Source: Colwellia psychrerythraea 34H
Lineage (GTDB): Bacteria > Pseudomonadota > Gammaproteobacteria > Enterobacterales > Alteromonadaceae
Length of the DNA: 64,000 nucleotides
NCBI RefSeq assembly: GCF_000012325.1
Contig: NC_003910.7
Coordinates: 186,001-250,000, forward strand
Direction of reading: 5' to 3'
The position numbers and the translations under genes were made by a program. Positions 43,443 through 53,766 of this stretch are shown here, one piece after another. Within the stretch, counting starts at the first letter, position 1; every line of letters begins with the position of its first letter. The notes under the pieces are model-generated. The model was given only the letters and a program-made list of their open reading frames with translations, had not been told where the DNA came from and searched no databases.

Positions 43443-44516
43443 ATGAAGTATATGTTGCGGACACTAGTTTCAGTTTCATTATTATTGAGCGTTGCGCTCA
43501 GCAGTCATGCAGCAGTAATTTTACAGTACCATCATGTTAGCGATAGCACCCCAGCAAGCACCAGTATTTCCCCAAAGCAATTTGAAGTGCACCTACAATA
43601 TCTTAAAGATAATAATTTTAAAGTGGTGCCTTTATCTGAGTTAATTGAAGGCATTAAAAACCAACAAGCTTTACCCGATAAAAGTGTCGCTATTACCTTT
43701 GATGATGCTTATATTGATGTGTTAACGCAAGCTAAGCCCATCTTAGATAAGTTCGCATTTCCGTATACCATTTATGTCAATCCAGGCATTATCGCTCGTA
43801 ACGAAAAAAATGATGCTTCCCATTATTTATCATGGATCCAGCTCAAAGCGCTTTCAGATGAAGGTGTGATTATTGCTAACCATGGTTATGAACATGATTC
43901 TATGGCGCGAATTACTGAGGGGTTAACGCAAACACAATGGCTGAGTAAACAAACAGAACTATTATTAAAAGCTGAAGCGGTGATTAAAGAAAATACCGGC
44001 CAAAGCTGGCGATATTATGCTTATCCTTATGGTGAATATGATGTAGCGATACAAGCATGGGCTAAAGAAAATGACTTTGTTGCTTTTTCTCAACAATCAG
44101 GCGCGATTGATTTGTCGACAGACTTAACCAGCGTGCCCCGTTTTCCTGCTTCAAAGCCCTATGACAAAATTTCTGGTTTACGTGATAAGTTGAATTCATT
44201 AGCGTTTAATATTCGTTTAGAGGGTGAACAAGCTGAAACAATTTTTAAACACAAAGAAGCTAAAAGCATCAATTTTGTTATTGAAACGGGGGACTTTTAT
44301 AAATCAGCCCTCAATTGCTATATTTCAGGTTTAGGTAAGCAAAAAATCACGTGGAATGATGATAAAAGTTTTAGTATCAATTTTAGTAAAGACCTGCCAG
44401 TTGGGAGAGTTCGAGCTAACTGCACGGCGGCAAGCATTAGTAAGCCAGGTCGCTATTATTGGTATTCTAAGCCATGGTTTATCTTAAAAGATGATGGCAG
44501 CTGGTACCATTTATAA
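43443..44516 (+). CDS. Secreted polysaccharide deacetylase-family protein
   Basis: A 357-residue exported protein. Signal peptide MKYMLRTLVSVSLLLSVALSSHA (cleavage after 23). The NodB-type domain has VAITFDDAYIDV (metal-binding D-D), ANHGYEHDSM (HxxxH-like) and YAYPYGEYD. A C-terminal about 100-residue beta-rich region (FVIETGDFYKSALNCYISG) is less conserved. Probably deacetylates an envelope or extracellular N-acetyl-hexosamine polymer; the PgaB/YadE group is the nearest I can name. Confidence 0.85.
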   Translation: MKYMLRTLVSVSLLLSVALSSHAAVILQYHHVSDSTPASTSISPKQFEVHLQYLKDNNFKVVPLSELIEGIKNQQALPDKSVAITFDDAYIDVLTQAKPILDKFAFPYTIYVNPGIIARNEKNDASHYLSWIQLKALSDEGVIIANHGYEHDSMARITEGLTQTQWLSKQTELLLKAEAVIKENTGQSWRYYAYPYGEYDVAIQAWAKENDFVAFSQQSGAIDLSTDLTSVPRFPASKPYDKISGLRDKLNSLAFNIRLEGEQAETIFKHKEAKSINFVIETGDFYKSALNCYISGLGKQKITWNDDKSFSINFSKDLPVGRVRANCTAASISKPGRYYWYSKPWFILKDDGSWYHL

Positions 44517-44563
44517 AAAGTAAGTCGTTACCCTTGTTGCCAATCTCTTCTTAATTATTGATA

Positions 44564-44828
44564 TATACCCGTAATCATTCAAAATTCTCGATTCAGAGTA
44601 CTTGAGCAATGTCAGTTTGAGGCGCGTCAATTAAATCATGGTCATTCCCTATTTCTTTGACGCAACAATAAAATGAGCTTTGCTCAAGCGCTTCTGCGAT
44701 GGGGCTAGAAACGATTGATACGTCGTTATTGATTTTCAGAATGGAACAACCATTCTCTGTAATCAATGCCTTATCTCAATCGTTTTTTTCTCCCACTGAA
44801 ACATGCATTTTGAATGGTCACGGGTATA
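44564..44828. repeat. MITE with 22-bp terminal inverted repeats
   Basis: The left end TATACCCGTAATCATTCAAAAT and the reverse complement of the right end TATACCCGTGACCATTCAAAAT differ at two positions. The 265-bp element has no ORF. Its right end encodes the last codons and the stop of the sco gene. It occupies nearly all of the 300-bp gap after the deacetylase gene. Confidence 0.8.
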
Positions 44829-45486
44829 GCGCGACTATTTTTTGATAGTCGCTTAATAACTTCTCATTATCAATACTAGGTACATCACCTACTACTTGTT
44901 CAGGTCTAAATATTGCCGCTATCTTTCCTGCGGGATTGATCAAAACTAGTGAAGCGCTGTGATCAACCCAATAGTCTTCATCTCCTGCAGGTACTTCAAC
45001 TTTGTCTTTACTTGCCTCTTTACTAGTGATGGCGTACATCAAGCCTAAATTTCGAGAAAAGGGGAAAAGTACATCGTGTTCTGCGCGAAGTGCTTTAAAG
45101 TTAGGGTTAAAATATCCAATGTATTGCTCAAGCTTTTCTCTACTGTCTCTTTTGGGATCAACAGAAACTAATAACACTTGGCTATTGCTGGCAATGTTAG
45201 TTAAGTCCTCATAAATGAAATTGAGGTTTTGTAGAGTGGTTGGGCATACATCAGGACAAGAGGTATAACCGAAAAAAACCAGTGACCATTTGTCTTGTAA
45301 CTGCTCATTATTAAAAGGCTGTCCTAACTCATCCGTTAAGGTAAAGGCTGATATTGGCCGAGCCTGCTGATAATGCAAAGCATATTCAGGTAGAGATAGT
45401 TGCTTTGTTTTATTAATAAGATAAAAACCAGCCGCGCCGGCACAGATTGAGAGTAAAGCAATAATAGTATAAATATGTTTATTCAT
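44818..45486 (-). CDS. SCO1/SenC-type copper chaperone for cytochrome oxidase
   Basis: A 222-residue membrane-anchored thioredoxin-fold protein that delivers copper to the CuA centre of subunit II. One TM anchor (about 4-22), then SLVFFGYTSCPDVCPTTLQN with the CxxxC copper site, and the distal ligand in WVDHSASLVLINPAGK. The last residues (ALYP, stop) are encoded by the inserted MITE, so the native C-terminus may have been altered. Last gene of the minus-strand oxidase operon. Confidence 0.92.
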   Translation of the reverse strand: MNKHIYTIIALLSICAGAAGFYLINKTKQLSLPEYALHYQQARPISAFTLTDELGQPFNNEQLQDKWSLVFFGYTSCPDVCPTTLQNLNFIYEDLTNIASNSQVLLVSVDPKRDSREKLEQYIGYFNPNFKALRAEHDVLFPFSRNLGLMYAITSKEASKDKVEVPAGDEDYWVDHSASLVLINPAGKIAAIFRPEQVVGDVPSIDNEKLLSDYQKIVALYP

Positions 45487-45564
45487 CGAAATCCTATGTT
45501 TAATGCCATTGTTAGACGTTACAGATATTAAGTCGTTGGTGATGCTGAGACTTGATTGTCAAAT

Positions 45565-46518
45565 CTAGCCCATTGGTAGCCAATAATGATCGAGCAGTAA
45601 AATAATGAAAAGTAACATTAAATGAATGATGGAAAATTTAAATGTTGCCATAGCGGTTCCTTCTTTTGCATTAAACTTGAGCTGCCAAGCATAGCCAAAA
45701 AAGATCAAATTCAAACTACACGCCCCGATTAAATACAACCAATTACTCATGCCAACTAAATAAGGTAATAAACAAACTACAAAGAGTAAGACGGTATAGA
45801 GCAGTATTTGTGTTTTAGTGAAACTCACGCCGTGGGTTACCGGTAACATAGGAATATTTACTTTGGCATAATCATTTTTACGGTGAATAGCTAATGCCCA
45901 GAAGTGTGGCGGTGTCCAAGTAAAAATAATTAAAACTAATAACAAAGCGTTAGGTACCACTTCATTGGTCATAGCTGTCCAACCCAATAATGGCGGGATA
46001 GCACCAGCTAAACCGCCGATAGTAATATTTTGTGGCGTAGCACGCTTTAAATACATGGTATAGACAAAACTATAGCCGACTAAGCCAGCTAAGGTCAAAA
46101 AAGCCGTCAGTGGATTCACTAAAGCATAAAGAATAATAAAGCCGAGCAAGGCTATGCTAGTGGCAAATACAATGGCATTGGTAACACTAATTTTACCTGC
46201 AGGCAGAGGTCTGTTATGGGTTCTACCCATAACAGTATCAATTTTTTCATCGACAATATGGTTAATAGCGGCTGCCGCAGAAGATAATAATCCGATACCA
46301 AGCATCGCAGGTATTAGCCGTTGCCACGGTAAGGCCCCAGGAACAGATAAACTCATGCCAACCAATGCCGTTAGTACCAATAAGGCAACAACTTTAGGTT
46401 TGGTAATGTCGTAATAAGCACGCCAATTAGCAAATATGTTACTAATGGAAAAGTGATGGTGGCCGGTATTAATCACCGATGGCATAGGTGTTATGGTTTT
46501 ATTAATTACTTTACTCAT
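45565..46518 (-). CDS. cyoE: Protoheme IX farnesyltransferase (heme O synthase)
   Basis: A 317-residue, nine-TM UbiA-family prenyltransferase that farnesylates heme b. Motif [21 protein letters not shown] carries the first D-rich site, and [19 protein letters not shown] the second. It overlaps the heme A synthase gene by 8 bp, matching the pathway heme b to heme o to heme a needed by the aa3 oxidase here. Confidence 0.94.
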   Translation of the reverse strand: MSKVINKTITPMPSVINTGHHHFSISNIFANWRAYYDITKPKVVALLVLTALVGMSLSVPGALPWQRLIPAMLGIGLLSSAAAAINHIVDEKIDTVMGRTHNRPLPAGKISVTNAIVFATSIALLGFIILYALVNPLTAFLTLAGLVGYSFVYTMYLKRATPQNITIGGLAGAIPPLLGWTAMTNEVVPNALLLVLIIFTWTPPHFWALAIHRKNDYAKVNIPMLPVTHGVSFTKTQILLYTVLLFVVCLLPYLVGMSNWLYLIGACSLNLIFFGYAWQLKFNAKEGTAMATFKFSIIHLMLLFIILLLDHYWLPMG

Positions 46519-47572
46519 AGAGAGACTCCTTGGAATTTTGTCTTAATTTATAAGCTAAGGTGATCAAACTCAGCATTAAACAGGCAGCAACTAAGTTGTG
46601 TGCGACAGCCACTTTGAGTGGCAACGAAAACCAGATATTACTAACCCCTAAGCTTATTTGAATGATTAATAAGCTTAATAAAATAGTGGCAGTACTCTTT
46701 ATAGCAGGCGTTTTCGTCTTGATAAAAATAGTGATGGCTAACCAAGCGAGAAATACGCCGGTAATGATGGCACCAAAACGATGGCTAACATGAATAGTGA
46801 CTCTTTCATTATGTGCCAAGTGTCCAAATTCATAGCTCTCTTGCTTTGGGGGAATCAAATCAAAGGACTGCTCAAAACTTAAATCGGATAGCCAATCACC
46901 CTGACAAATTGGTAACTCTACACAGCTCATTGCTGCATAATTTGAGGAGGTCCAACCGCCTAAGGCAATTTGTGCAGTTAAAATAATAATGCCGATTAAC
47001 GCATAGCCACTGTACTTTTTAAGTTGTGACTCAGTTAAACTTTCTCCCTGAGTTTTTTTGCTTCTAGCATTAATGCGTAAATATAATAAGAATAGTAAAC
47101 AAAGCGTGGTAAAACCGCCGAGTAAATGTCCCATTACCACTATTGGCATTAATTTCAGTGTTACTGTCCACATACCTAATGCCGCTTGGAAGGTAACAAT
47201 ACATAAAATACATAGCGGTAGAAATATCGGATATCTAACTTTTGAGCTTTTTGAAAAGCGTAATTTTATTGAAAAAATCGCTATTACAGCTATAAGCAAA
47301 CCAAGACTGCCAGCGAAGTAGCGATGAATCATCTCATTCCATGCTTTAGCTGGTTCAACAGGTCGTTCAGGAAAAGCTTGCTCAGCAGCAGCGATTTGTA
47401 TACTCGTTTCAGGTACATCGATTAAACCATAACATGTTGGCCAATCAGGACAGCCGAGACCCGCATGAGTTAAACGTGTATAAGCACCTAAGCCAATAAC
47501 AACAACGGCTAACAGTAAACTAGTCAGCACTAAACGTCGCAGTGTCTGTGTGTTTTTACTGTGTTCTGTCAT
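46511..47572 (-). CDS. ctaA: Heme A synthase (COX15/CtaA)
   Basis: A 353-residue membrane monooxygenase with eight predicted TM helices. Conserved segments: [21 protein letters not shown] with the CxxxxxC-like pair, [16 protein letters not shown] (heme His), VVMGHLLGG, and [12 protein letters not shown]. It converts heme o to heme a and overlaps cyoE. Confidence 0.93.
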   Translation of the reverse strand: MTEHSKNTQTLRRLVLTSLLLAVVVIGLGAYTRLTHAGLGCPDWPTCYGLIDVPETSIQIAAAEQAFPERPVEPAKAWNEMIHRYFAGSLGLLIAVIAIFSIKLRFSKSSKVRYPIFLPLCILCIVTFQAALGMWTVTLKLMPIVVMGHLLGGFTTLCLLFLLYLRINARSKKTQGESLTESQLKKYSGYALIGIIILTAQIALGGWTSSNYAAMSCVELPICQGDWLSDLSFEQSFDLIPPKQESYEFGHLAHNERVTIHVSHRFGAIITGVFLAWLAITIFIKTKTPAIKSTATILLSLLIIQISLGVSNIWFSLPLKVAVAHNLVAACLMLSLITLAYKLRQNSKESLYE

Positions 47573-47576
47573 TGAG

Positions 47577-48212
47577 TTAACCCACCTTAGAATATTTCAA
47601 TAGTTTCTTCATATCGGCGACAATAGCTTTACCAAAAGCCGGTTGAAGTTGTTCTTGTTCGGGTAGTTGATGTCTTAGAATAACGTTACCTAAAGGATCT
47701 GCGATAAGTACTTGTGGCCCATGCAGTAAATTGTTCATTTGTGGGGTTAAAGCAAGTATTTTCCACTGACTCTTGGCCAGTTGTTTGCTTTGTTGGGCAG
47801 AAAAAATGTTCTCCTTGAGTAACACTGCAGACACCCTTGGCATATCTTTTCCTAGGGCTACATAGCTATTATGTACAGTCTCAATGCTATGTAAGCACAT
47901 CTCAGGACATGTATTAGGTAGTCGGTAAATAATAAGCCATTGTTTGGCAAGTTCTGACTCATCTATACCCAACTCTTTTAGTGTCAATGGCTGCGCTAAT
48001 AACTTACCTTGATTTGTTACGCCTAGGTTTAGCCACTGATTGTCTAAGGCTAATTTGGCTAATAATATTGGCAATATAAATACCGTAATTAACAAGAGTA
48101 AACTACGACGACTTCTCTTTTGTGAGGCGTGGTTGGAAGTATGGTCTAATTTATTGGTACTGGTTAAAGTACTGTTATTACTTGAATCATCTGTATTTAT
48201 TGACCTAGCCAT
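47577..48212 (-). CDS. SCO-like membrane protein of the oxidase operon
   Basis: A 211-residue protein with one TM helix (about 38-58). A thioredoxin-like domain has a CPEMCLHSIETVHNSYVALG segment, aligning with the SCO CxxxC site. It ends with a GPQVLIADPLGNVILRH segment. Found 4 bp upstream of ctaA. A second copper or redox chaperone for oxidase assembly is a plausible reading. Confidence 0.75.
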   Translation of the reverse strand: MARSINTDDSSNNSTLTSTNKLDHTSNHASQKRSRRSLLLLITVFILPILLAKLALDNQWLNLGVTNQGKLLAQPLTLKELGIDESELAKQWLIIYRLPNTCPEMCLHSIETVHNSYVALGKDMPRVSAVLLKENIFSAQQSKQLAKSQWKILALTPQMNNLLHGPQVLIADPLGNVILRHQLPEQEQLQPAFGKAIVADMKKLLKYSKVG

Positions 48213-48256
48213 ATGTTAACGCCTTATTTTTCTATTATTATTGTTAATGTTTTCGC

Positions 48257-49075
48257 TTAAATATTCTGTAAAGCATCAGGTGCATTTTTGGAAGAAACAC
48301 GAGCAGATTTTTGTGTTTTAATCCGCAAGCAAATCATTAATATCAACCACGCAGTAGCTAAAGCAGCCCATTGAAAGGCGTAGCCGAAATGTTTTTCGGC
48401 GGGCATCACCATAGGGTGCCAATTTTTTTTATAACCAAGGTTGTCTTCTGGGTCTACATAGATAACAAATGGGAGTAGTGGCTTATCTATTAACGGAGAT
48501 ATTAGCGCAGAAAATTTATCGAGTTCAATTTGTTGTACCCGCAATGGCCAACTTGGCTGAGTAAAATCTTGTGCTGTAAGCATTATTCCTTGCTCAATAA
48601 TACGTACATGACCACGAAAATTATGCTGTCCATTTAGAGGAGTAACATCAGGAAGTATGCTTCGATCAATTGAGCCTTGTACCCAACCTAAATTGATTAA
48701 TACGGAATTAGTCGGCGTTTGAACAACTTGAAATACACGGTAACCTAAAGAGTTATTTTCGACCTGATTATCGAGTAAAAATACAAAATCATCATTAAAT
48801 TGACCTGTAATAGTGACCGGAAAATCATTAATACTTTCTTTACCGGTAAATTGCTTATCCTGCGATAATTTGACTATTTCACTTAGGGTTAATGGTGATT
48901 GCTGATTAAGTTGCGTAATACGGATAGCACGTTTTTCTTTCTCGAAGCCGCGGTTATACTGCCAAAAAGATAATTTAACTAAACCAGCAAACACTATAAT
49001 CGTTAGCCCTAACCAAAGGGCACTTCTTATCAATGATTGGGTAAATATTTTTTTCCGCTTATTGATAGTCTCCAA
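48257..49075 (-). CDS. SURF1-family oxidase assembly protein
   Basis: The product has N- and C-terminal TM helices around a periplasmic domain: LSFWQYNRGFEKEKR, NDFPVTITGQF, NLGWVQGSIDRS, and EKHFGYAFQWAALATAWLI, the SURF1 signatures. An upstream ATG at 49168 would overlap coxC by 83 bp and add non-SURF1 residues; a TTG at 49075, with AAGG upstream, fits better (272 residues). The start remains uncertain. Confidence 0.85.
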   Translation of the reverse strand: METINKRKKIFTQSLIRSALWLGLTIIVFAGLVKLSFWQYNRGFEKEKRAIRITQLNQQSPLTLSEIVKLSQDKQFTGKESINDFPVTITGQFNDDFVFLLDNQVENNSLGYRVFQVVQTPTNSVLINLGWVQGSIDRSILPDVTPLNGQHNFRGHVRIIEQGIMLTAQDFTQPSWPLRVQQIELDKFSALISPLIDKPLLPFVIYVDPEDNLGYKKNWHPMVMPAEKHFGYAFQWAALATAWLILMICLRIKTQKSARVSSKNAPDALQNI

Positions 49076-49085
49076 AAATAAGGCC

Positions 49086-49970
49086 TTATAAAATATAGAC
49101 AAAAACAAAAAGCATGACCCAAACAACATCGACAAAATGCCAATACCAACTTGCCGCTTGAAAGGCAAAATGATTTTCTGGGGTGAAATGACCTTTTAAT
49201 ACTCTAAACCACATGACTATCAACATGATACAACCCAAAGTAACATGCATGCCGTGAAAGCCAGTCAGTAAATAAAAAGTATTACCATAGACGCCACTAT
49301 CTAGAAATAGTCGCATTTCTTCAGAGTAACCATGCGCGTATTCTTCTACTTGAAAGAACATAAACGCTAAGCCAAGTACTATCGTTAGACCAAGCCATGC
49401 TTTAAGTGGTCCACGATTATTTTTAATTAATGCACTATGAGCAAAGTGAGCGGTAATTGAAGACGTTAATAATAAAACGGTATTAATTAAGGGGAGACCA
49501 TACCAACCCATGGCTGTGGTAGTAGTGCCGTCGGGGGTTGTTAATAAAGGCCATTGGGCAACAAAGTCAGGCCAAAGTACGGCGCCTGTTGATACGTTGT
49601 TACCTGCACCGCCTAACCAAGGCACAGAAAATACTCGTAAATAGAGTAAAGCGCCAAAAAAAGCGGCAAAGAACATCACTTCAGAAAAGATAAACCAACT
49701 CATGCCTTGGCGGAATGAATTATCCATCTGATGCGAGTACTTACCCGTTAGCGACTCACTAATTACATCACTAAACCAACCCACAAGCATATAGACCACA
49801 AGTGCAATACCAGCCAAAAGCAAATATCCACCGTAACCACTTTTTTCATTTGCTAAGTCGGTGACGTAGTTAGCCGCACCAAAGGCAATCATAAATAGTG
49901 CTATTGCGCCGACAATTGGCCAGTGGCTTTGGCTGGGTACGTAATAACTTTCGTATTCTTTGTTAGTCAT
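49086..49970 (-). CDS. ctaE: Cytochrome c oxidase subunit III
   Basis: A 294-residue, seven-TM subunit. Conserved motifs: RQGMSWFIFSEVMFFAAFFGAL, EEYAHGY, GFHGMHVTLG and ASWYWHFVDVVWVMLFVFVY. Encoded after cox11 in the operon. Complete, standard length. Confidence 0.95.
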   Translation of the reverse strand: MTNKEYESYYVPSQSHWPIVGAIALFMIAFGAANYVTDLANEKSGYGGYLLLAGIALVVYMLVGWFSDVISESLTGKYSHQMDNSFRQGMSWFIFSEVMFFAAFFGALLYLRVFSVPWLGGAGNNVSTGAVLWPDFVAQWPLLTTPDGTTTTAMGWYGLPLINTVLLLTSSITAHFAHSALIKNNRGPLKAWLGLTIVLGLAFMFFQVEEYAHGYSEEMRLFLDSGVYGNTFYLLTGFHGMHVTLGCIMLIVMWFRVLKGHFTPENHFAFQAASWYWHFVDVVWVMLFVFVYIL

Positions 49971-49997
49971 TTTCTATCCCTTTTTTCGAGTAGAACC

Positions 49998-50567
49998 CTA
50001 TGACGATTTCTCGGTTATGTCATACAAGGTATAAGATAAAGTTAAAGTATTTATATCTGCAGGCAGCTCTAAATCGACATAAAACTGCAAACTCATTTCA
50101 ACTTCTTTTCCCGCGGCTAGCGGTTGTTGAGTAAAGCAAAAACATTCAATTTTATGAAAATAGTTTGCTGCCAAACCCGGTGATACTGAGGGTACGGCTT
50201 GACCGATAATGTCATGAGAAGCATTGTTTTTTGCATAAAATGAGACTAATTTCATTTCACCGGGATGGACACTAATTTCATTAATGACTGGCTCAAATTC
50301 CCATGGAATACCTTTAGCATTTCGGGTAATGAACTGCACCTTAACGGTACGTAGTTTATCTATGCCGTCAGCCTCATAAGTCGCTGCAGTATCATTTGTT
50401 TTACCATTTAGGCCAGTAATATCACAAAACACATCATATAAAGGTACCAGAGCAAAACCAAAGCCAAACATAGCAACAACGACAAGCAGTAATTTCCTTA
50501 CTGTTTTATTGTTATTACTTATACCTGTACTGGTATTTATGTTGGCTTTGTCATCATCAGTGCTCAT
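49998..50567 (-). CDS. ctaG: Cytochrome c oxidase assembly protein CtaG/Cox11
   Basis: A 189-residue membrane-anchored copper chaperone for the CuB site of subunit I. TM anchor LLLVVVAMFGFGFALVPLYDVFCDITG, then a periplasmic beta domain with the copper-binding EIKC-like KIECFCFTQQPL (CxCF). Located directly after coxA, 5 bp apart. Confidence 0.93.
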   Translation of the reverse strand: MSTDDDKANINTSTGISNNNKTVRKLLLVVVAMFGFGFALVPLYDVFCDITGLNGKTNDTAATYEADGIDKLRTVKVQFITRNAKGIPWEFEPVINEISVHPGEMKLVSFYAKNNASHDIIGQAVPSVSPGLAANYFHKIECFCFTQQPLAAGKEVEMSLQFYVDLELPADINTLTLSYTLYDITEKSS

Positions 50568-50572
50568 ACAAG

Positions 50573-52195
50573 TTAGTGCTCGTGTTGGTCAGCATTATCA
50601 ATGTCTTGCTGCGATGGTGGTGTACTAAAGGTATGATATGGGGCAGGGCTTGCTACCGTCCACTCTAAACCGATTGCTCCATCCCAAGGTTTTGCTGGTG
50701 CTTTCTCGCCGCCGCGAATACATTTTATTACCACCGCTAAGAAAATAAGTTGTGATAAACCAAATGCAAAACCACCAATGCTGACCCACTTATTAAAGTC
50801 AGCAAACTGCAGTGCATAATCTGGAATTCTGCGAGGCATGCCTGCTAAACCTAAAAAGTGCATAGGGAAAAACAGTAAGTTCACAGAGATTAATGAACAC
50901 CAAAAGTGCCACTTGCTCAACGTATCGTTGTACATGTGACCGGTCCATTTTGGTAGCCAGAAATAAGCACCTGCATAGAGAGAGAATAATGAGCCAGTAA
51001 CCAACACATAATGAAAGTGAGCGACAACAAAATAGGTGTCGTGATATTGGAAGTCGACCGGTGTCATCGCCAACATCAATCCTGAGAAACCACCGATGGT
51101 GAATAAAATAACAAAGGCGATTGAAAACAGCATTGGTGTTTCAAAAGTTAATGAACCGCGCCACATAGTAGCGACCCAGTTAAATACTTTCACCCCAGTA
51201 GGTACGGCAATTAGCATAGTGCAATACATAAAGAATAACTCACCAAATAGCGGCATACCGGTGGTGAACATGTGATGTGCCCATACGATAAATGACAACA
51301 AAGCAATGGACGATGTGGCATAAACCATTGAGCTATAACCAAATAGTCGTTTACGTGAGAACGCCGGAATAGTGGTAGAGACAATGCCAAAGGCTGGCAA
51401 AATCATGATATAAACCTCAGGGTGACCAAAGAACCAAAAAATATGCTGGAACATAACTGGGTCGCCACCACCAGCAGCATCAAAGAAACTGGTACCAAAA
51501 TAAGTATCGGTAAGTAACATGGTCACTACACCTGCGAGCACAGGCATGACGGCAATCAATAAATAGGCCGTGATAAAAAAGGTCCAAACAAATAAAGGCA
51601 TTTTCATATATGTCATGCCAGGAGCGCGCATATTCATTATGGTGACAACGATATTAATCGCCCCCATGATGGAAGAAATCCCCATGATATGAACAGCAAA
51701 AACGAAGAAAGCAGTACTGCCATTAGAGTAGGTCGTTGATAATGGTGCGTAGAAGGTCCAACCAAAATTAGGCGCGCCACTTTCCATAAAGAAAGAGCCA
51801 AGTAAAATAGCAAAGGCAAAGGGAAGAATCCAAAAGCTCCAGTTATTCATACGAGGTAGCGCCATATCTGGGGCACCTAACATCATAGGAAGCATCCAGT
51901 TAGCGAAGCCAGTAAATGCAGGCATAATGGCACCAAACACCATAACTAACCCGTGGACAGTTGTTAATTGGTTAAAAAAGTCCGGCTCAACTATTTGCAG
52001 ACCTGGCTGAAATAACTCAGCGCGGATCACCATAGCTAAAGCGCCACCAGTTAAAAACATAATAAAAGCAAACCATAAATACAGGGTGCCGATGTCCTTA
52101 TGGTTAGTGGTATAAAGCCAGCGTTTTATGCCTGTCATTTTATGGTCACCATAATGTTCGTCGTGCGAATCTTGTTCTATAACGTCTGTGGTCAT
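50573..52195 (-). CDS. ctaD: Cytochrome c oxidase subunit I
   Basis: A 540-residue, twelve-TM catalytic subunit of an aa3-type oxidase. Visible sites: HGLVMVFGAIMP (heme a ligand), FFGHPEVYIMILPAFG (CuB His and the cross-linked Tyr), WAHHMFTTG, and DTYFVVAHFHYVLV (heme a3/a ligands). It follows subunit II by 11 bp. Confidence 0.97.
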   Translation of the reverse strand: MTTDVIEQDSHDEHYGDHKMTGIKRWLYTTNHKDIGTLYLWFAFIMFLTGGALAMVIRAELFQPGLQIVEPDFFNQLTTVHGLVMVFGAIMPAFTGFANWMLPMMLGAPDMALPRMNNWSFWILPFAFAILLGSFFMESGAPNFGWTFYAPLSTTYSNGSTAFFVFAVHIMGISSIMGAINIVVTIMNMRAPGMTYMKMPLFVWTFFITAYLLIAVMPVLAGVVTMLLTDTYFGTSFFDAAGGGDPVMFQHIFWFFGHPEVYIMILPAFGIVSTTIPAFSRKRLFGYSSMVYATSSIALLSFIVWAHHMFTTGMPLFGELFFMYCTMLIAVPTGVKVFNWVATMWRGSLTFETPMLFSIAFVILFTIGGFSGLMLAMTPVDFQYHDTYFVVAHFHYVLVTGSLFSLYAGAYFWLPKWTGHMYNDTLSKWHFWCSLISVNLLFFPMHFLGLAGMPRRIPDYALQFADFNKWVSIGGFAFGLSQLIFLAVVIKCIRGGEKAPAKPWDGAIGLEWTVASPAPYHTFSTPPSQQDIDNADQHEH

Positions 52196-52206
52196 TTTAT
52201 ATCCCC

Positions 52207-53766
52207 CTACTTCGCACTAGCAGCATCAACAGCTGCAGGTTGTACTAAATCACCGGTATTATTTCCCCAAGCATTACGCTCATAAGTCACAACAGCGGCT
52301 ATTTCGGTTTTGGTTAATTGACTACCAAAAGCAGCCATGGCAGGATTTTTCTTACTACCGTTAAGCACCATATCTAAATGAATAGCGATATCCCCCATTG
52401 CAATCAAACTGCCTTTAAGCGCAGGAAATGCTGGAGGTAATCCTGCACCTGTTGGTTGATGACAAGCAACACAAGCTGTCATATAAACTTTTTCGCCCAT
52501 AGCCATTAATTCATCTTGGCTATACACTTTAGCTAAATCCTCAACGGGTGCTTCTTCAGTCATTGTCTCTACCGCATCTTCAACGTTAGTTTCAATTGTG
52601 ACGACTCCTTTAGCATCTTGTGATGTGTTATCAACAGCAGACTTTACATCAGAGGCTTGCACGATATCACCAGTATCATTGCCCCAAGCATTTCGCTCAT
52701 AAGTGACGACTGCGGCTATCTCTTTTAAACTCAATTGTTTGCCATAGGCTTGCATACCTGTGCCCGCTTTACCGTTAAAGACAATATTGAGGTGCTCTTC
52801 TATCGTACCCGTTGTAGCTATAGGGCTACCTTTTAATGCAGGGAAGGCCGGCGGCAAACCTAAACCGGTTGGTTGATGACAAGCTGAGCAGTAGGCTGTG
52901 TAAGTTGTTTCACCTAATTGCATAAGTTCTTCTTTTGATACAGAAGCGTTTAATGAGTCTTGTTCGGCACTTGCTGCAGCGGCGATACGTTGTTGTTGTT
53001 CATTGAGCCAAATGTCATAATCTTCAGCTGATTTTACCTCAACAACTATGGGCATAAAGCCATGATCTTTTCCGCATAACTCGGCACATTGACCGCGATA
53101 GACACCGGGTTCTTCGACTCTAGTCCAGGCTTCATTGATGAATCCTGGATTAGCATCCTGTTTAACGGCAAAAGCAGGCACCCACCATGAATGGATAACA
53201 TCATCAGATGTTATTAAAAATCTAACTTTTTTATTAGCAGGAATAACAAGCGGCTTATCAACCTCAAGTAAATAGTTTTTACCTTTGATGGCGCTAGTTT
53301 CTTGTTGGTTTTGGTATTGCTCGCGAGGGGTGGAAAGCACAGAATAATATTCAATATCTTGGTCAAAGTATTTGTAATGCCATTTCCATTGCGAGCCCGT
53401 GATTTGAATCGTAACATCAGAGTTCTCATTGTCTTCCATCGCTATCAGTGTTTGTGTAGCAGGCACTGCCATGGCGATTAAAATAACAATGGGTATTGCT
53501 GTCCATAAAATTTCTACTTTAGTACTTTCATGAAAATCAGCAGGCTTTGCACCTTTAGATTTTCTGTGAAAAGCAATCGACCAAAACATAGCGCCAAAAA
53601 CTAAAATACCGATAGCAGTACAAATATAGAGCACTAGCATATGTAAATCATATACGTCTCTACTAACGGCAGTAACCCCTTTAGTTAGGTTTAACTGCGT
53701 CTCTGCCCAGGCTGAATTGGCAAATAGGCTGACCAACACTAGCCAAATTAGCTTATGTTTCCCCAC
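52207..53766 (-). CDS. ctaC: Cytochrome c oxidase subunit II fused to two cytochrome c domains
   Basis: The start is set at GTG 53766 with an AGGAG site, giving a clean signal peptide (GKHKLIWLVLVSLFANSAWA); a 54-bp longer frame starts at 53820. Subunit II part: two TM helices, IQITGSQWKWHYKYFDQD, and the CuA site CAELCGKDHGFM. Then two tandem class I cytochrome c domains, CSACHQPTGLGLPPAFPALKG and CVACHQPTGAGLPPAFPALKG, each with a distal Met region. This makes a caa3-type entry subunit with two hemes instead of one. The duplication is recent-looking. Confidence 0.93.
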   Translation of the reverse strand: MGKHKLIWLVLVSLFANSAWAETQLNLTKGVTAVSRDVYDLHMLVLYICTAIGILVFGAMFWSIAFHRKSKGAKPADFHESTKVEILWTAIPIVILIAMAVPATQTLIAMEDNENSDVTIQITGSQWKWHYKYFDQDIEYYSVLSTPREQYQNQQETSAIKGKNYLLEVDKPLVIPANKKVRFLITSDDVIHSWWVPAFAVKQDANPGFINEAWTRVEEPGVYRGQCAELCGKDHGFMPIVVEVKSAEDYDIWLNEQQQRIAAAASAEQDSLNASVSKEELMQLGETTYTAYCSACHQPTGLGLPPAFPALKGSPIATTGTIEEHLNIVFNGKAGTGMQAYGKQLSLKEIAAVVTYERNAWGNDTGDIVQASDVKSAVDNTSQDAKGVVTIETNVEDAVETMTEEAPVEDLAKVYSQDELMAMGEKVYMTACVACHQPTGAGLPPAFPALKGSLIAMGDIAIHLDMVLNGSKKNPAMAAFGSQLTKTEIAAVVTYERNAWGNNTGDLVQPAAVDAASAK

